The notes below the pieces were generated by a model. The model worked only from the letters and a program-made list of their open reading frames with translations, had not been told where the DNA came from and did no database searches. DNA of 34,040 bases from an uncultured Clostridia bacterium (GTDB lineage: Bacteria > Bacillota > Clostridia > Oscillospirales > Acutalibacteraceae): positions 1 to 34,040 of the forward strand of contig CAMVTS010000022.1 in the NCBI GenBank assembly GCA_947170465.1. Reading direction: 5' to 3'. Shown here in pieces: positions 26,855-33,166 of this stretch. The position numbers and the translations under genes are program-made. Each line of letters begins with the position of its first letter. Within the stretch, counting starts at the first letter, position 1.

Positions 26855-26879
26855 TAATCTTCTCATTATGAGAAGATTA
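26855..26879. promoter_or_regulatory. 25-bp perfect palindrome upstream of the redox module
   Basis: Two 12-bp arms (26855-26866 and 26868-26879) mirror each other around a single base. The core TTCTCAT-T-ATGAGAA has the 7-1-7 spacing of Fur/PerR-family boxes, though not their consensus bases. It has no loop, so it is a DNA operator candidate and not a terminator. It ends 14 bp before the -35. Confidence 0.6.
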
Positions 26880-26893
26880 CTCATTATTCTAAA

Positions 26894-26922
26894 TTGCTTT
26901 ATATTGAGAAATGTTATAGAAT
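26894..26922 (+). promoter_or_regulatory. Promoter of the redox module
   Basis: TTGCTT (26894-26899), 17-bp spacer and TAGAAT (26917-26922). The start codon of the ferritin-like gene is 64 bp downstream. Confidence 0.7.
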
Positions 26923-26936
26923 AAACATGAAAAAGT

Positions 26937-26952
26937 TGTGCACAATTGCACA
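26937..26952. promoter_or_regulatory. Inverted repeat in the leader, candidate operator
   Basis: TGTGCA (26937-26942) and TGCACA (26947-26952) are exact inverted repeats around CAAT, lying about 15-30 bp after the -10. A repressor bound here would block the promoter; the OhrR-type regulator encoded in this module is a candidate. Confidence 0.5.
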
Positions 26953-26986
26953 GCAAACAATAAACATCTTTCGGAGGTAGATTATC

Positions 26987-27439
26987 ATGACAAAAATCGA
27001 ACTGTTAAAGGCATTCGCAAAGGGATGGTTTGGCAACTCTCAGCAGCATTCCATTCACGCCCAGCTGTTAAAGGCACGCGGACTGAATAAGCTCGCGGAC
27101 AAAATCATGGCTGAATCCGATGAAGAGTGGGAGGAAGCGAAGAAGGTTAACGCCCGCCTGATTGAGCTGGGTGAGACTCCTGTCGTTGAGATTGAACCCT
27201 ATCCCGTCATCACCGACATCAAAGAGATGCTCGAGTATGACTGCAAGGATTCCGCAGAAGCGCTGCCGATGATGTCAAAATCCCTTGCAATGTTTGACGA
27301 CGACTATGTTACCAGACACATGATTGAGGAATTCATTATCGACGAGCAGGATCACTACAACTGGGTTAAGGGTCATCTGTGCCTGATTGAGCAGATTGGT
27401 ATAGAGAACTACATGATTGAAATGCTGGGTGATAACTGA
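26987..27439 (+). CDS. Ferritin-like (bacterioferritin-related) protein
   Basis: A 150-residue all-helical protein of the ferritin-like fold. The second helix pair (SDEEWEEAKKVNARLIELGETP) aligns with the bacterioferritin segment holding the E-x-x-H iron ligand, but the His is Lys here; the last helix keeps E-x-x-H (DEQDHYNWVKGHL). The site may thus be incomplete, so iron oxidation is uncertain. CGGAGG lies 8 nt before the ATG. It heads the redox module, and its stop touches the remnant of a flavin reductase gene. Confidence 0.8.
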   Translation: MTKIELLKAFAKGWFGNSQQHSIHAQLLKARGLNKLADKIMAESDEEWEEAKKVNARLIELGETPVVEIEPYPVITDIKEMLEYDCKDSAEALPMMSKSLAMFDDDYVTRHMIEEFIIDEQDHYNWVKGHLCLIEQIGIENYMIEMLGDN

Positions 27440-27645
27440 TAAAAATTGCGATTTTGAACGGAAGCCCGAGAAAGCAAAATACCGCCGCAATGGTTGACGC
27501 ATTCTGTGAGGGCGCAATTGTGACCTACCGCAATATGCTCGGATACATGGGCATTGAGGACGCCGGCGTCATCACCGCTGCAGGCGATGAAAACAAATCC
27601 GAGGCAAAACTCAACGAGATCAAAGAGTTTGCAAAAGCGCTCTGA
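27439..27645 (+). pseudogene. Decayed NADPH-dependent FMN reductase / flavodoxin-fold oxidoreductase
   Basis: The frame reads KIAILNGSPRKQNTAAMVDA, the phosphate-binding start of a flavodoxin-fold reductase, then jumps after CEGA to YRNMLGYMGIEDAGVITAAG, the usual C-terminal end of the same family. The central 100 or so residues, including the flavin-binding and substrate region, are missing in frame. The start is damaged too: ATA stands at 27439 where an ATG overlapping the ferritin stop (TGATG) would be expected. A TTG at 27454 could start translation only after the first strand is lost. I read it as a non-functional remnant once co-translated with the ferritin-like gene. Confidence 0.8.
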
Positions 27646-27656
27646 AATATTACTGC

Positions 27657-27688
27657 AAGGCTGCCGTTTATCGACAGCCTTTCTTTGT
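27657..27688 (+). terminator. Weak terminator-like hairpin before the OhrR-type gene
   Basis: A 7-bp stem (27657-27663 with 27675-27681), 11-nt loop and tail TTCTTTGT. It is likely partial. Confidence 0.45.
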
Positions 27689-27697
27689 AAGAGGTGA

Positions 27698-28132
27698 GTG
27701 AACATCGAAATATATGATTCAATCAAAATTGAAAACCAGCTTTGTTTTCCCCTGTACGCTTGCGCTAAGGAGCTGATCCGGCTTTACCGTAAGCCGCTGA
27801 AAGCATTGGGCTTGACCTATACACAGTACCTTGTCATGATGCTGCTGTGGGAGAACGGTGGTATGACAGAGGGTGAATTGGGCAAAAGGCTCCATCTTGA
27901 TTCGGGAACCCTTGCGCCGCTTTTGAAACGACTCGAAAAACAAGAGCTGATCAATCGCAGCCGTCTTGAGAGCAACGAGCGAAAACTGCTTATCACGCTG
28001 ACGAAAGAGGGCGAGAGGCTAAAAGAAAAGGCGGTATCTGTCCCCGAGAAAATGCGGGGGTGTATCCCGCTTTCCGATGAGGAGCTGGCGCAGCTAAAGC
28101 TGTTGTTAGATTCGGCTTTATCAAAAATGTAG
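27698..28132 (+). CDS. ohrR: MarR-family regulator of the OhrR peroxide-sensing type
   Basis: A 144-residue winged-helix regulator. The N-terminus (IENQLCFPLYACAKELI) has the reactive-cysteine context of OhrR: Cys16 corresponds to Cys15 of the Bacillus protein, and Tyr30 and Tyr41 sit at the spacing of its partner tyrosines 29 and 40. The recognition part (GELGKRLHLDSGTLAPLLKRLEKQELI) and wing (RSRLESNERKLLITLTKEG) are typical MarR. It starts with GTG at 27698 behind a close AGAGGTG site. OhrR proteins release DNA on oxidation by organic peroxides. Classic targets (ohr) are absent; here the neighbours are a ferritin-like and a disulfide oxidoreductase gene. Confidence 0.85.
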   Translation: MNIEIYDSIKIENQLCFPLYACAKELIRLYRKPLKALGLTYTQYLVMMLLWENGGMTEGELGKRLHLDSGTLAPLLKRLEKQELINRSRLESNERKLLITLTKEGERLKEKAVSVPEKMRGCIPLSDEELAQLKLLLDSALSKM

Positions 28133-28187
28133 CGTCCGGATAAACGGCGCAAAAATAATAACAATAATGTAAAAAGGAGTGTAAAAT

Positions 28188-29537
28188 ATGTTTGATGTAA
28201 TTTATCTCGGCAGCGGACACGCGTGCTGGCACGGTGCGGTAACCCTTTCAGCGGCAGGCAAAAAGGTTGCCATCCTCGACAACGATGTGGCAGGCGGCAC
28301 CTGCACCAACTACGGCTGTGACGCAAAAATTCTCTTGGACGGTCCGTTTGAGTTCGTTGATGGCTTGGAGCGTTATAAGGACTTATGCGTAGATAACGCC
28401 GGAAATATCGACTGGAAGAAGCTGATGGAATATAAGAAGGCGCATTTCGCGCCGTTCCCCGTGATGCTCGGCGGTATGTATGAGCAGGCGGGCATCACCT
28501 TTATCCGCGAACGCGGCAAGCTGATTGACGCGCATACCGTTCAGGCGGGCGACCAAACCTTAAAGGCTGAGTATATCGTTCTCGGCGTAGGTCAGCGCAA
28601 TGCGCAGCTGGATATCCCCGGCAAGGAATATCTGCACGGCAGCCGTGAATTTCTGGATATTGAAGAGATGCCCGAGCACCTGATCTGTATCGGTGCGGGT
28701 ATCATCTCAATGGAGTTTGCTTCTATGGCGCTCACCCTCGGCAAGAAGGTCACTTTTATCGAATTTGCGCCTCGCGCGCTTGCCGCTTATCCCAAAAAAT
28801 ATGTCAGCAACCTTGTTGAGAAAATGACCGCGCAGGGCGCTGACTTCCACTTCAATGAAGCCGTCTGCGGTGTGGAAAAGGCCGAAAACGGCTATAAGGT
28901 CATGACGAAAAACGGTCTGTGCGCAGAGGGCGACTATGTGCTCGACGCGACAGGCAGAGTCACTAACATCGAGGATTTAGGCTTAGAAGAGCTCGGAATC
29001 GAAGCAAGCCGCAGGGGTATCGTGGTGGACGACCATCTGCGCACAAGCGTGAAGAATATCTACGTCAGCGGCGACGCGATTGACAAAACAATCTCGAAGC
29101 TCACGCCTACCGCTGAATTTGAATCCAACTATATTGCGACTCAGATTCTCGGACTCAGCGACGCGCCCATTTGCTATCCGGCTGTGCCGAACCTCGTCTT
29201 TACGCTCCCGCGTATCGCGCAGGTTGGCGTGACCGTTGATGAGGCAAATGCCGCTCCCAATCAATACAGAGTTGTCGAGATCCCCTACGGCAAGATGAAC
29301 GAATGGGTCAACAACCGTGAGCTGGATATCGAGATGACCTATATCTTTGACAAAGAGGGCTACCTCGCCGGCGCGGCGCTCTACGGCAGTGAGGCAGGCA
29401 CATGGATCGATTTCCTGACGCTGATCATTAACAAGAAAATGACCGGCGCGGAGCTGCGCAATATGATCTTTGCCTTCCCGACGCAGACCTATATGCTCAT
29501 CAGCACATTAATTCCGATGCTCGGACAGAAGATGTAA
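28188..29537 (+). CDS. Class I pyridine nucleotide-disulfide oxidoreductase (dihydrolipoyl dehydrogenase-like)
   Basis: A 449-residue FAD enzyme with N-terminal FAD fold (IYLGSGHACWHGA), redox pair GGTCTNYGC (Cys39 and Cys44), NAD(P) fold (ICIGAGIISMEFA), second FAD motif (NIYVSGDAI) and dimerisation domain. The family's C-terminal His-Pro-x-x-x-Glu dyad is replaced: the text reads FPTQTY (430-435), so both His and Glu are missing and normal lipoamide or glutathione chemistry is unlikely. AAAGGAG lies 8 nt before the ATG. It sits in the OhrR-type module, so a role in peroxide, thiol or metal reduction is inferred. Confidence 0.88.
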   Translation: MFDVIYLGSGHACWHGAVTLSAAGKKVAILDNDVAGGTCTNYGCDAKILLDGPFEFVDGLERYKDLCVDNAGNIDWKKLMEYKKAHFAPFPVMLGGMYEQAGITFIRERGKLIDAHTVQAGDQTLKAEYIVLGVGQRNAQLDIPGKEYLHGSREFLDIEEMPEHLICIGAGIISMEFASMALTLGKKVTFIEFAPRALAAYPKKYVSNLVEKMTAQGADFHFNEAVCGVEKAENGYKVMTKNGLCAEGDYVLDATGRVTNIEDLGLEELGIEASRRGIVVDDHLRTSVKNIYVSGDAIDKTISKLTPTAEFESNYIATQILGLSDAPICYPAVPNLVFTLPRIAQVGVTVDEANAAPNQYRVVEIPYGKMNEWVNNRELDIEMTYIFDKEGYLAGAALYGSEAGTWIDFLTLIINKKMTGAELRNMIFAFPTQTYMLISTLIPMLGQKM

Positions 29538-29540
29538 CGT

Positions 29541-29690
29541 TAAGGAATGATGATGAACCTGTGTCTTCCGAATATACCCTGCAATCTAAGGGTGAGAATG
29601 GTAACGGTGTAAAAACCCCGTTAACAGACAAATCCTAGCTTATCAATGTGTGATGACGTTAGCGGAAAATATGAAAATCGAATAGGATAT
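29541..29690 (+). other. Non-coding segment with RNA-like structure
   Basis: No plausible gene. It contains a hairpin around GGTAACGG / CCGTTAAC (about 29610-29635, one mismatch) and distant ATCCTA / TAGGAT complements. The wording CTAAGGGTGAGAATGGTAACGG recalls domain I of group II introns, but I cannot confirm this. It may be an intron remnant or another structured RNA. Confidence 0.25.
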
Positions 29691-29697
29691 AATATAA

Positions 29698-29736
29698 AAG
29701 CTGTTCCCTGAATATACAGAGAGCAGCTTCGTTTTT
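29698..29736. terminator. Bidirectional terminator between converging genes
   Basis: Arms AAGCTG (29698-29703) and CAGCTT (29724-29729) with internal pairs form a hairpin. The plus side is followed by CGTTTTT and the minus side by TTATATTATA, suiting the converging oxidoreductase and antitoxin-like genes. Confidence 0.7.
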
Positions 29737-29752
29737 ACCCACAACTTAAAAA

Positions 29753-30169
29753 TTATTTCTTCTGTTTATAAATTTCTTTTAAATCTTCAATGGCAAGCAC
29801 AGGATCCATTGTGTGAAATATCATATAGTTACGTTTCATAACTGCCGCGGGAGCCTGCCGCAATATCTTTGCGCTGCTCTCACCTGTGTAGTAATGCCAA
29901 TAGCGGTAAATATATCCAATCCAGTACAGCACATCTTTTGGATAGACTTCTCCTGTATCAGACAGTGTTTCATCGGCAGAGGAAACAACCTCATCCAACA
30001 AATATTCTTCTCCCATCCACTGCATTCTGTTATATCGTGAGTCCAGCTCTTTTGCTGTTTCCGAATTCATAAACGCTTTGATAAATGCCGCGCTGGGGAT
30101 TCTTTTATCAGCGGATAATTCAAACAGCCTGCCCTGAATATCGCACAGCTTTAATTGCAATTCGTCCAT
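29753..30169 (-). CDS. Small partner of the HTH-DUF3990 protein, possible antitoxin
   Basis: A 138-residue acidic, helical, soluble protein without a family I can name. It starts MDELQLKLCDIQGRLFEL, has a Tyr/Trp-rich middle (YWIGYIYRYWHYYTG) and ends in KEIYKQKK. Its ATG overlaps the stop of the upstream HTH-DUF3990 gene (TAATG), so the two are translationally coupled, an arrangement usual for toxin-antitoxin pairs. Antitoxin function is inferred from position only. Confidence 0.7.
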   Translation of the reverse strand: MDELQLKLCDIQGRLFELSADKRIPSAAFIKAFMNSETAKELDSRYNRMQWMGEEYLLDEVVSSADETLSDTGEVYPKDVLYWIGYIYRYWHYYTGESSAKILRQAPAAVMKRNYMIFHTMDPVLAIEDLKEIYKQKK

Positions 30170-31044
30170 TATTTTTCTCCGTTTTTCGCTTTTTCGAGAA
30201 TCTCGTCAAAGAACAAGCCCTCACGCCGATAATTCTTGCAAATATCGTTAGCAAGAGAAACTCCCTTTGCCCGATTTGCTTCGGCAACCTCTTTTATAAA
30301 CAGTCGCTCCAAATGTGAAAGCTCAATTTCCGCCTCTATGCGAACAGCGCCGCAACCTTTTTGCGTTACGGCGACATATTGCTTGCCGAGCTGCAACGCC
30401 GATAAACTGCCCACCAAAGCCGCATCGGTGACGTTGCCGATGAAGAAATTGTCTATCACATAAAACATACGGTCATTGGCAATACTTCCAATCACTAAAT
30501 CCATATTTTTAGACATATTTTGGTACTTCTCATAAAAGGAAGTACCTTTTATTGTTTCCATTCTGCCACGGTGATATGCGACGAGCATTGCCCATTCAAT
30601 ATCCGCGGGAACCTCAACCATATTGAGTTCGGAAGTATCAACGGAAACAATATAAAACTTCGATTTGTCATAGTCACAAATCAGCGTAAGCGCCTGACTC
30701 GGTTCCGTTCCCATATAAAAACCTTTGCCGAAATCACATTGAGAACGGCTTTTCGGCTCAATTTTCCCCTCAATACCCGATTTCGAACCGTGGTAGAGTA
30801 TTATACGATTATTCGGAAGTGAAATACTTTTAGAAGTTTTCTTTATTCTGTCAAGTGTGATATCGTAAACAGGAACAGAATTATTTTTACAGATTTCATA
30901 GAGCGTAGATTGTGCCAATTTGTTGGGGATGGTACGTCCGTTTTCCCATCTATTCACCGTTGCGAAGGTTACATTCAAAAGTTCCGCGAACTCCGTTTGA
31001 TTCATATTTAGATTTTCACGAATCTGCCTGAGTAGTGTCTGCAT
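30169..31044 (-). CDS. HTH-XRE regulator fused to DUF3990 (ADP-ribosyltransferase-like) domain
   Basis: A 291-residue two-domain protein. Residues 1-60 are an XRE helix-turn-helix (MNQTEFAELLNVTFATVNRW ENG motif). From about 80 comes DUF3990: IILYHGSKSGIEG, CDFGKGFYMGTEPSQA, FYIVSVD. This region is related to ADP-ribosyltransferase toxins, with the HG and GxFYM elements at the expected places. The DNA-binding part may control its own promoter while the C-terminal part acts as toxin. The start is uncertain: ATG at 31044 has GTGAGG only 3 nt away, while GTG at 31053 lacks a site. Partner gene follows by one-base overlap. Confidence 0.8.
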   Translation of the reverse strand: MQTLLRQIRENLNMNQTEFAELLNVTFATVNRWENGRTIPNKLAQSTLYEICKNNSVPVYDITLDRIKKTSKSISLPNNRIILYHGSKSGIEGKIEPKSRSQCDFGKGFYMGTEPSQALTLICDYDKSKFYIVSVDTSELNMVEVPADIEWAMLVAYHRGRMETIKGTSFYEKYQNMSKNMDLVIGSIANDRMFYVIDNFFIGNVTDAALVGSLSALQLGKQYVAVTQKGCGAVRIEAEIELSHLERLFIKEVAEANRAKGVSLANDICKNYRREGLFFDEILEKAKNGEK

Positions 31045-31056
31045 ATGCCTCACCGC

Positions 31057-31108
31057 TTATAACATTATTTTCTGATTAAAGTATATCATATGTTATAAAG
31101 AAAATCAA
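31057..31108 (-). promoter_or_regulatory. Promoter and inverted-repeat operator of the HTH-DUF3990 pair
   Basis: On the minus strand TTGATT (31108-31103), a 17-bp spacer and TATACT (31085-31080) form a good promoter. Exact 9-bp inverted repeats TTATAACAT (31057-31065) and ATGTTATAA (31090-31098) bracket the -10, a sensible place for autoregulation by the XRE domain. Confidence 0.7.
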
Positions 31109-31135
31109 CCTTTATCTTGGTCAGACAATATGCCC

Positions 31136-31174
31136 TAATATAGATTATGTTTCAACTTGAAAGCGTAATATAGA
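31136..31174 (+). repeat. Direct repeat TAATATAGA before the AT-rich operon
   Basis: TAATATAGA occurs at 31136-31144 and 31166-31174, exactly 30 bp apart (about three helical turns); the second copy runs into the -35. Confidence 0.5.
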
Positions 31175-31215
31175 CATAGTGCTTTTGATTTGATATAATT
31201 TAGTTGTAGTATAAT
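31171..31215 (+). promoter_or_regulatory. Promoter of the AT-rich three-gene operon
   Basis: TAGACA (31171-31176), 17-bp spacer and TATAAT (31194-31199) are near consensus. A second TATAAT (31210-31215) lies 16 bp on, with TTGATT at 31185-31190 as a poorer -35 (19 bp). The first start codon is at 31252. Confidence 0.8.
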
Positions 31216-31251
31216 GCAGTTCAAGTGATACGTTTGTTATAAGGAGCAATC

Positions 31252-32715
31252 ATGAAAGCGAAATTACCTCATAGTTGTATACTAACATTTAGACAATATA
31301 ATGTTTGGAATATTTTAGTTAATATATCGCAGTATTCCAAAAAGCCTTTCGCTCAAAAAGACAACGAAATAAATGCCGTGGTACTCAAAACATCTTTATT
31401 CGGAAAAGTGTATGTTACGGCTTGGGAATTAGTTGATATGAGCTATTTCGCTATACAGCATTCGTCGAGAAGTCCTAATGCTAAACTGATTATAAGTGAA
31501 AATGACTTTGTTAATTTATATCATGTTTTCGATTCTTACAAGAATGATTTAGAAGGTAAACTGATGAATAATTATCGTAGAAATTTACTTTTATTCGTCC
31601 ATTGTTTTGGAGGTGAACAAACGAAACTTCAGATGGTAAAACCTCAAATGGACATTTATTATAGAACCATGTATATACTTGACGTAATTATGAGAAGATC
31701 TTTTCCTGATATTAGAATAGAAAAGATATTAAACGAGAAGTTTGATTTGAGTATCGAAGAATTTTCTACCATACTTTTTTCGTCATGGGCAGGTGCCGCC
31801 GATAGAGTGGTGCTATTAACTGATATTACAAATTCAAAAGCCCTATTGCGAGCAAATAACATCATTCCTGTTTTGGATTATTATTCGTGTACATTAGAAG
31901 AAATCATTAATTTTCCACTGAAACGGCAAATTTTTTACTCAAAGCCTTTAATTAAAACGTCTGATAACAATTATATCGTTTCAAATTACTATCTCTTATT
32001 CTTTTGTTTTCAAGAATGCATATATTGGATTGTTCGTGATTACTATTATCAACAAGGCTCCAGAAAGTTTACGAGTGCATATGGTGAATGCTTTGAAAGC
32101 TATTTTCATGAATTGTTACAACAATATTTACAGAAAGATCAATTCGAAAGAATACCGGAAGGAAAAACGCCAAAGGCAGACTGGAAACTAACTATTGGTG
32201 AATATAAGATAATTGTGGAACAAAAATCATCTTTGATTTATATTGATACAAAACAGCAAACGCCTGATATTGACAAGGCGATTTCATTTGTAAAGAATAA
32301 CTGGGGAAAGGCAATTAGACAATTATCTAACACCGAGAAAGAATTTGACGATGGACAATATATCAAGATTATATTAGTTGCTGAAGATTACTATGCTGAC
32401 GAAGTGCTTGATACCGTGTTTCAAGTTGATGATAATTTGCCTGAGAATGACGGAAGGTATTGGCTCGTAACAATAGATATGATGGAAGTGTTATTATATA
32501 CATACAAACACTCACCAGAACTGTTTTTTGAAATAATGGAGGAAAAGAACAGATTAGAGTTAGAACATTCTAACGAAGGGCGTAGCTTGTTCATGATTAT
32601 AAACAAATTCGGCATAGAAAGTAACAAGCATATTCAACAACAAAAGTTTATAAAATACAAAGATATACTTTATGAAATAATAAAAGAGGATTTAGAAGAG
32701 GATAAAAATGAATAA
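31252..32715 (+). CDS. Unknown protein with PD-(D/E)xK nuclease-like motif
   Basis: A 487-residue soluble protein that I cannot assign to a named family. The C-terminal half has the layout of a restriction-endonuclease-like fold: helix with Glu282 (YGECFESYFHELLQQYL), Asp310 (KADW), 12 residues, then Glu323-Gln-Lys325 in IIVEQKSS, followed by a helix (GKAIRQL) and a strand (IKIILVAEDY). That is the D-x(n)-ExK pattern of PD-(D/E)xK nucleases. The N-terminal half (TFRQYNVWNILVNISQYS) shows no motif. AAGGAG lies 7 nt before the ATG. Codons are much more AT-rich than in the sugar genes, a sign of transfer. It overlaps the next gene by 8 bases. Role in anti-phage defence is inferred. Confidence 0.7.
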   Translation: MKAKLPHSCILTFRQYNVWNILVNISQYSKKPFAQKDNEINAVVLKTSLFGKVYVTAWELVDMSYFAIQHSSRSPNAKLIISENDFVNLYHVFDSYKNDLEGKLMNNYRRNLLLFVHCFGGEQTKLQMVKPQMDIYYRTMYILDVIMRRSFPDIRIEKILNEKFDLSIEEFSTILFSSWAGAADRVVLLTDITNSKALLRANNIIPVLDYYSCTLEEIINFPLKRQIFYSKPLIKTSDNNYIVSNYYLLFFCFQECIYWIVRDYYYQQGSRKFTSAYGECFESYFHELLQQYLQKDQFERIPEGKTPKADWKLTIGEYKIIVEQKSSLIYIDTKQQTPDIDKAISFVKNNWGKAIRQLSNTEKEFDDGQYIKIILVAEDYYADEVLDTVFQVDDNLPENDGRYWLVTIDMMEVLLYTYKHSPELFFEIMEEKNRLELEHSNEGRSLFMIINKFGIESNKHIQQQKFIKYKDILYEIIKEDLEEDKNE

Positions 32716-33166
32716 TGAAAATATACACAAATTGCAACCATTGAGAATATGCAATAAAGTATATGATGTTTCCTTATATATTTCCATTAATGATGTTGTT
32801 CTAATGGCTGATTATCAAGAAAACTATGAGTTAAATTGTGATTTTATCATTTCGACGATAATTAGGAATCATATTATTACGGAAGAAACAATGCCTTCCA
32901 TAGAGGAAATACAAGGAGACCAAATTGCAATAAAATCATATATAGAAGCATTAATCAAGTCAAATAATAGTATTAAATCTCATTTCGACGAATTGTCAGA
33001 TGAGCACAATATTCGAGTAAGGTTGTTAAAAGCAATTAACAAATATTTCAGTGAATCTATGGAAAATTCTTTACAAGCAATTAAAGCAGAGCTCTCTGCA
33101 ATAACATTTAATGTTCCAAATCTCAATCAAATTGCAATAAATATACAAAAGTATTCGCGCCATTGA
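32708..33166 (+). CDS. Small protein of unknown function in the AT-rich operon
   Basis: A 152-residue soluble protein, not recognised. The start overlaps the previous stop by 8 bases, with AGAGG nearby. The first 60 residues appear mixed alpha/beta (RICNKVYDVSLYISINDVVLMA), the rest helical. Its last helices (SLQAIKAELSAITFNVPNLN) resemble in rhythm the first helices of the next protein, and the next frame is open back to 33112, so the two might once have been a single protein. Confidence 0.6.
   Translation: MNNENIHKLQPLRICNKVYDVSLYISINDVVLMADYQENYELNCDFIISTIIRNHIITEETMPSIEEIQGDQIAIKSYIEALIKSNNSIKSHFDELSDEHNIRVRLLKAINKYFSESMENSLQAIKAELSAITFNVPNLNQIAINIQKYSRH

Noticed and set aside
26194..26922. 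AAATGTTA near the TetR and redox-module promoters, resembling the core of the 14-bp elements at 6300-6662
   Set aside because: Only the AT-rich 8-bp core matches and it sits in the spacer before each -10, where such sequence is expected by chance or as a TGn extension.
33145..33155. A possible -1 programmed frameshift slip site between the second and third genes of the AT-rich operon
   Set aside because: The sequence A-CAA-AAG does not fit the X-XXY-YYZ pattern and no strong downstream pseudoknot is evident; kept only as a question in the findings.
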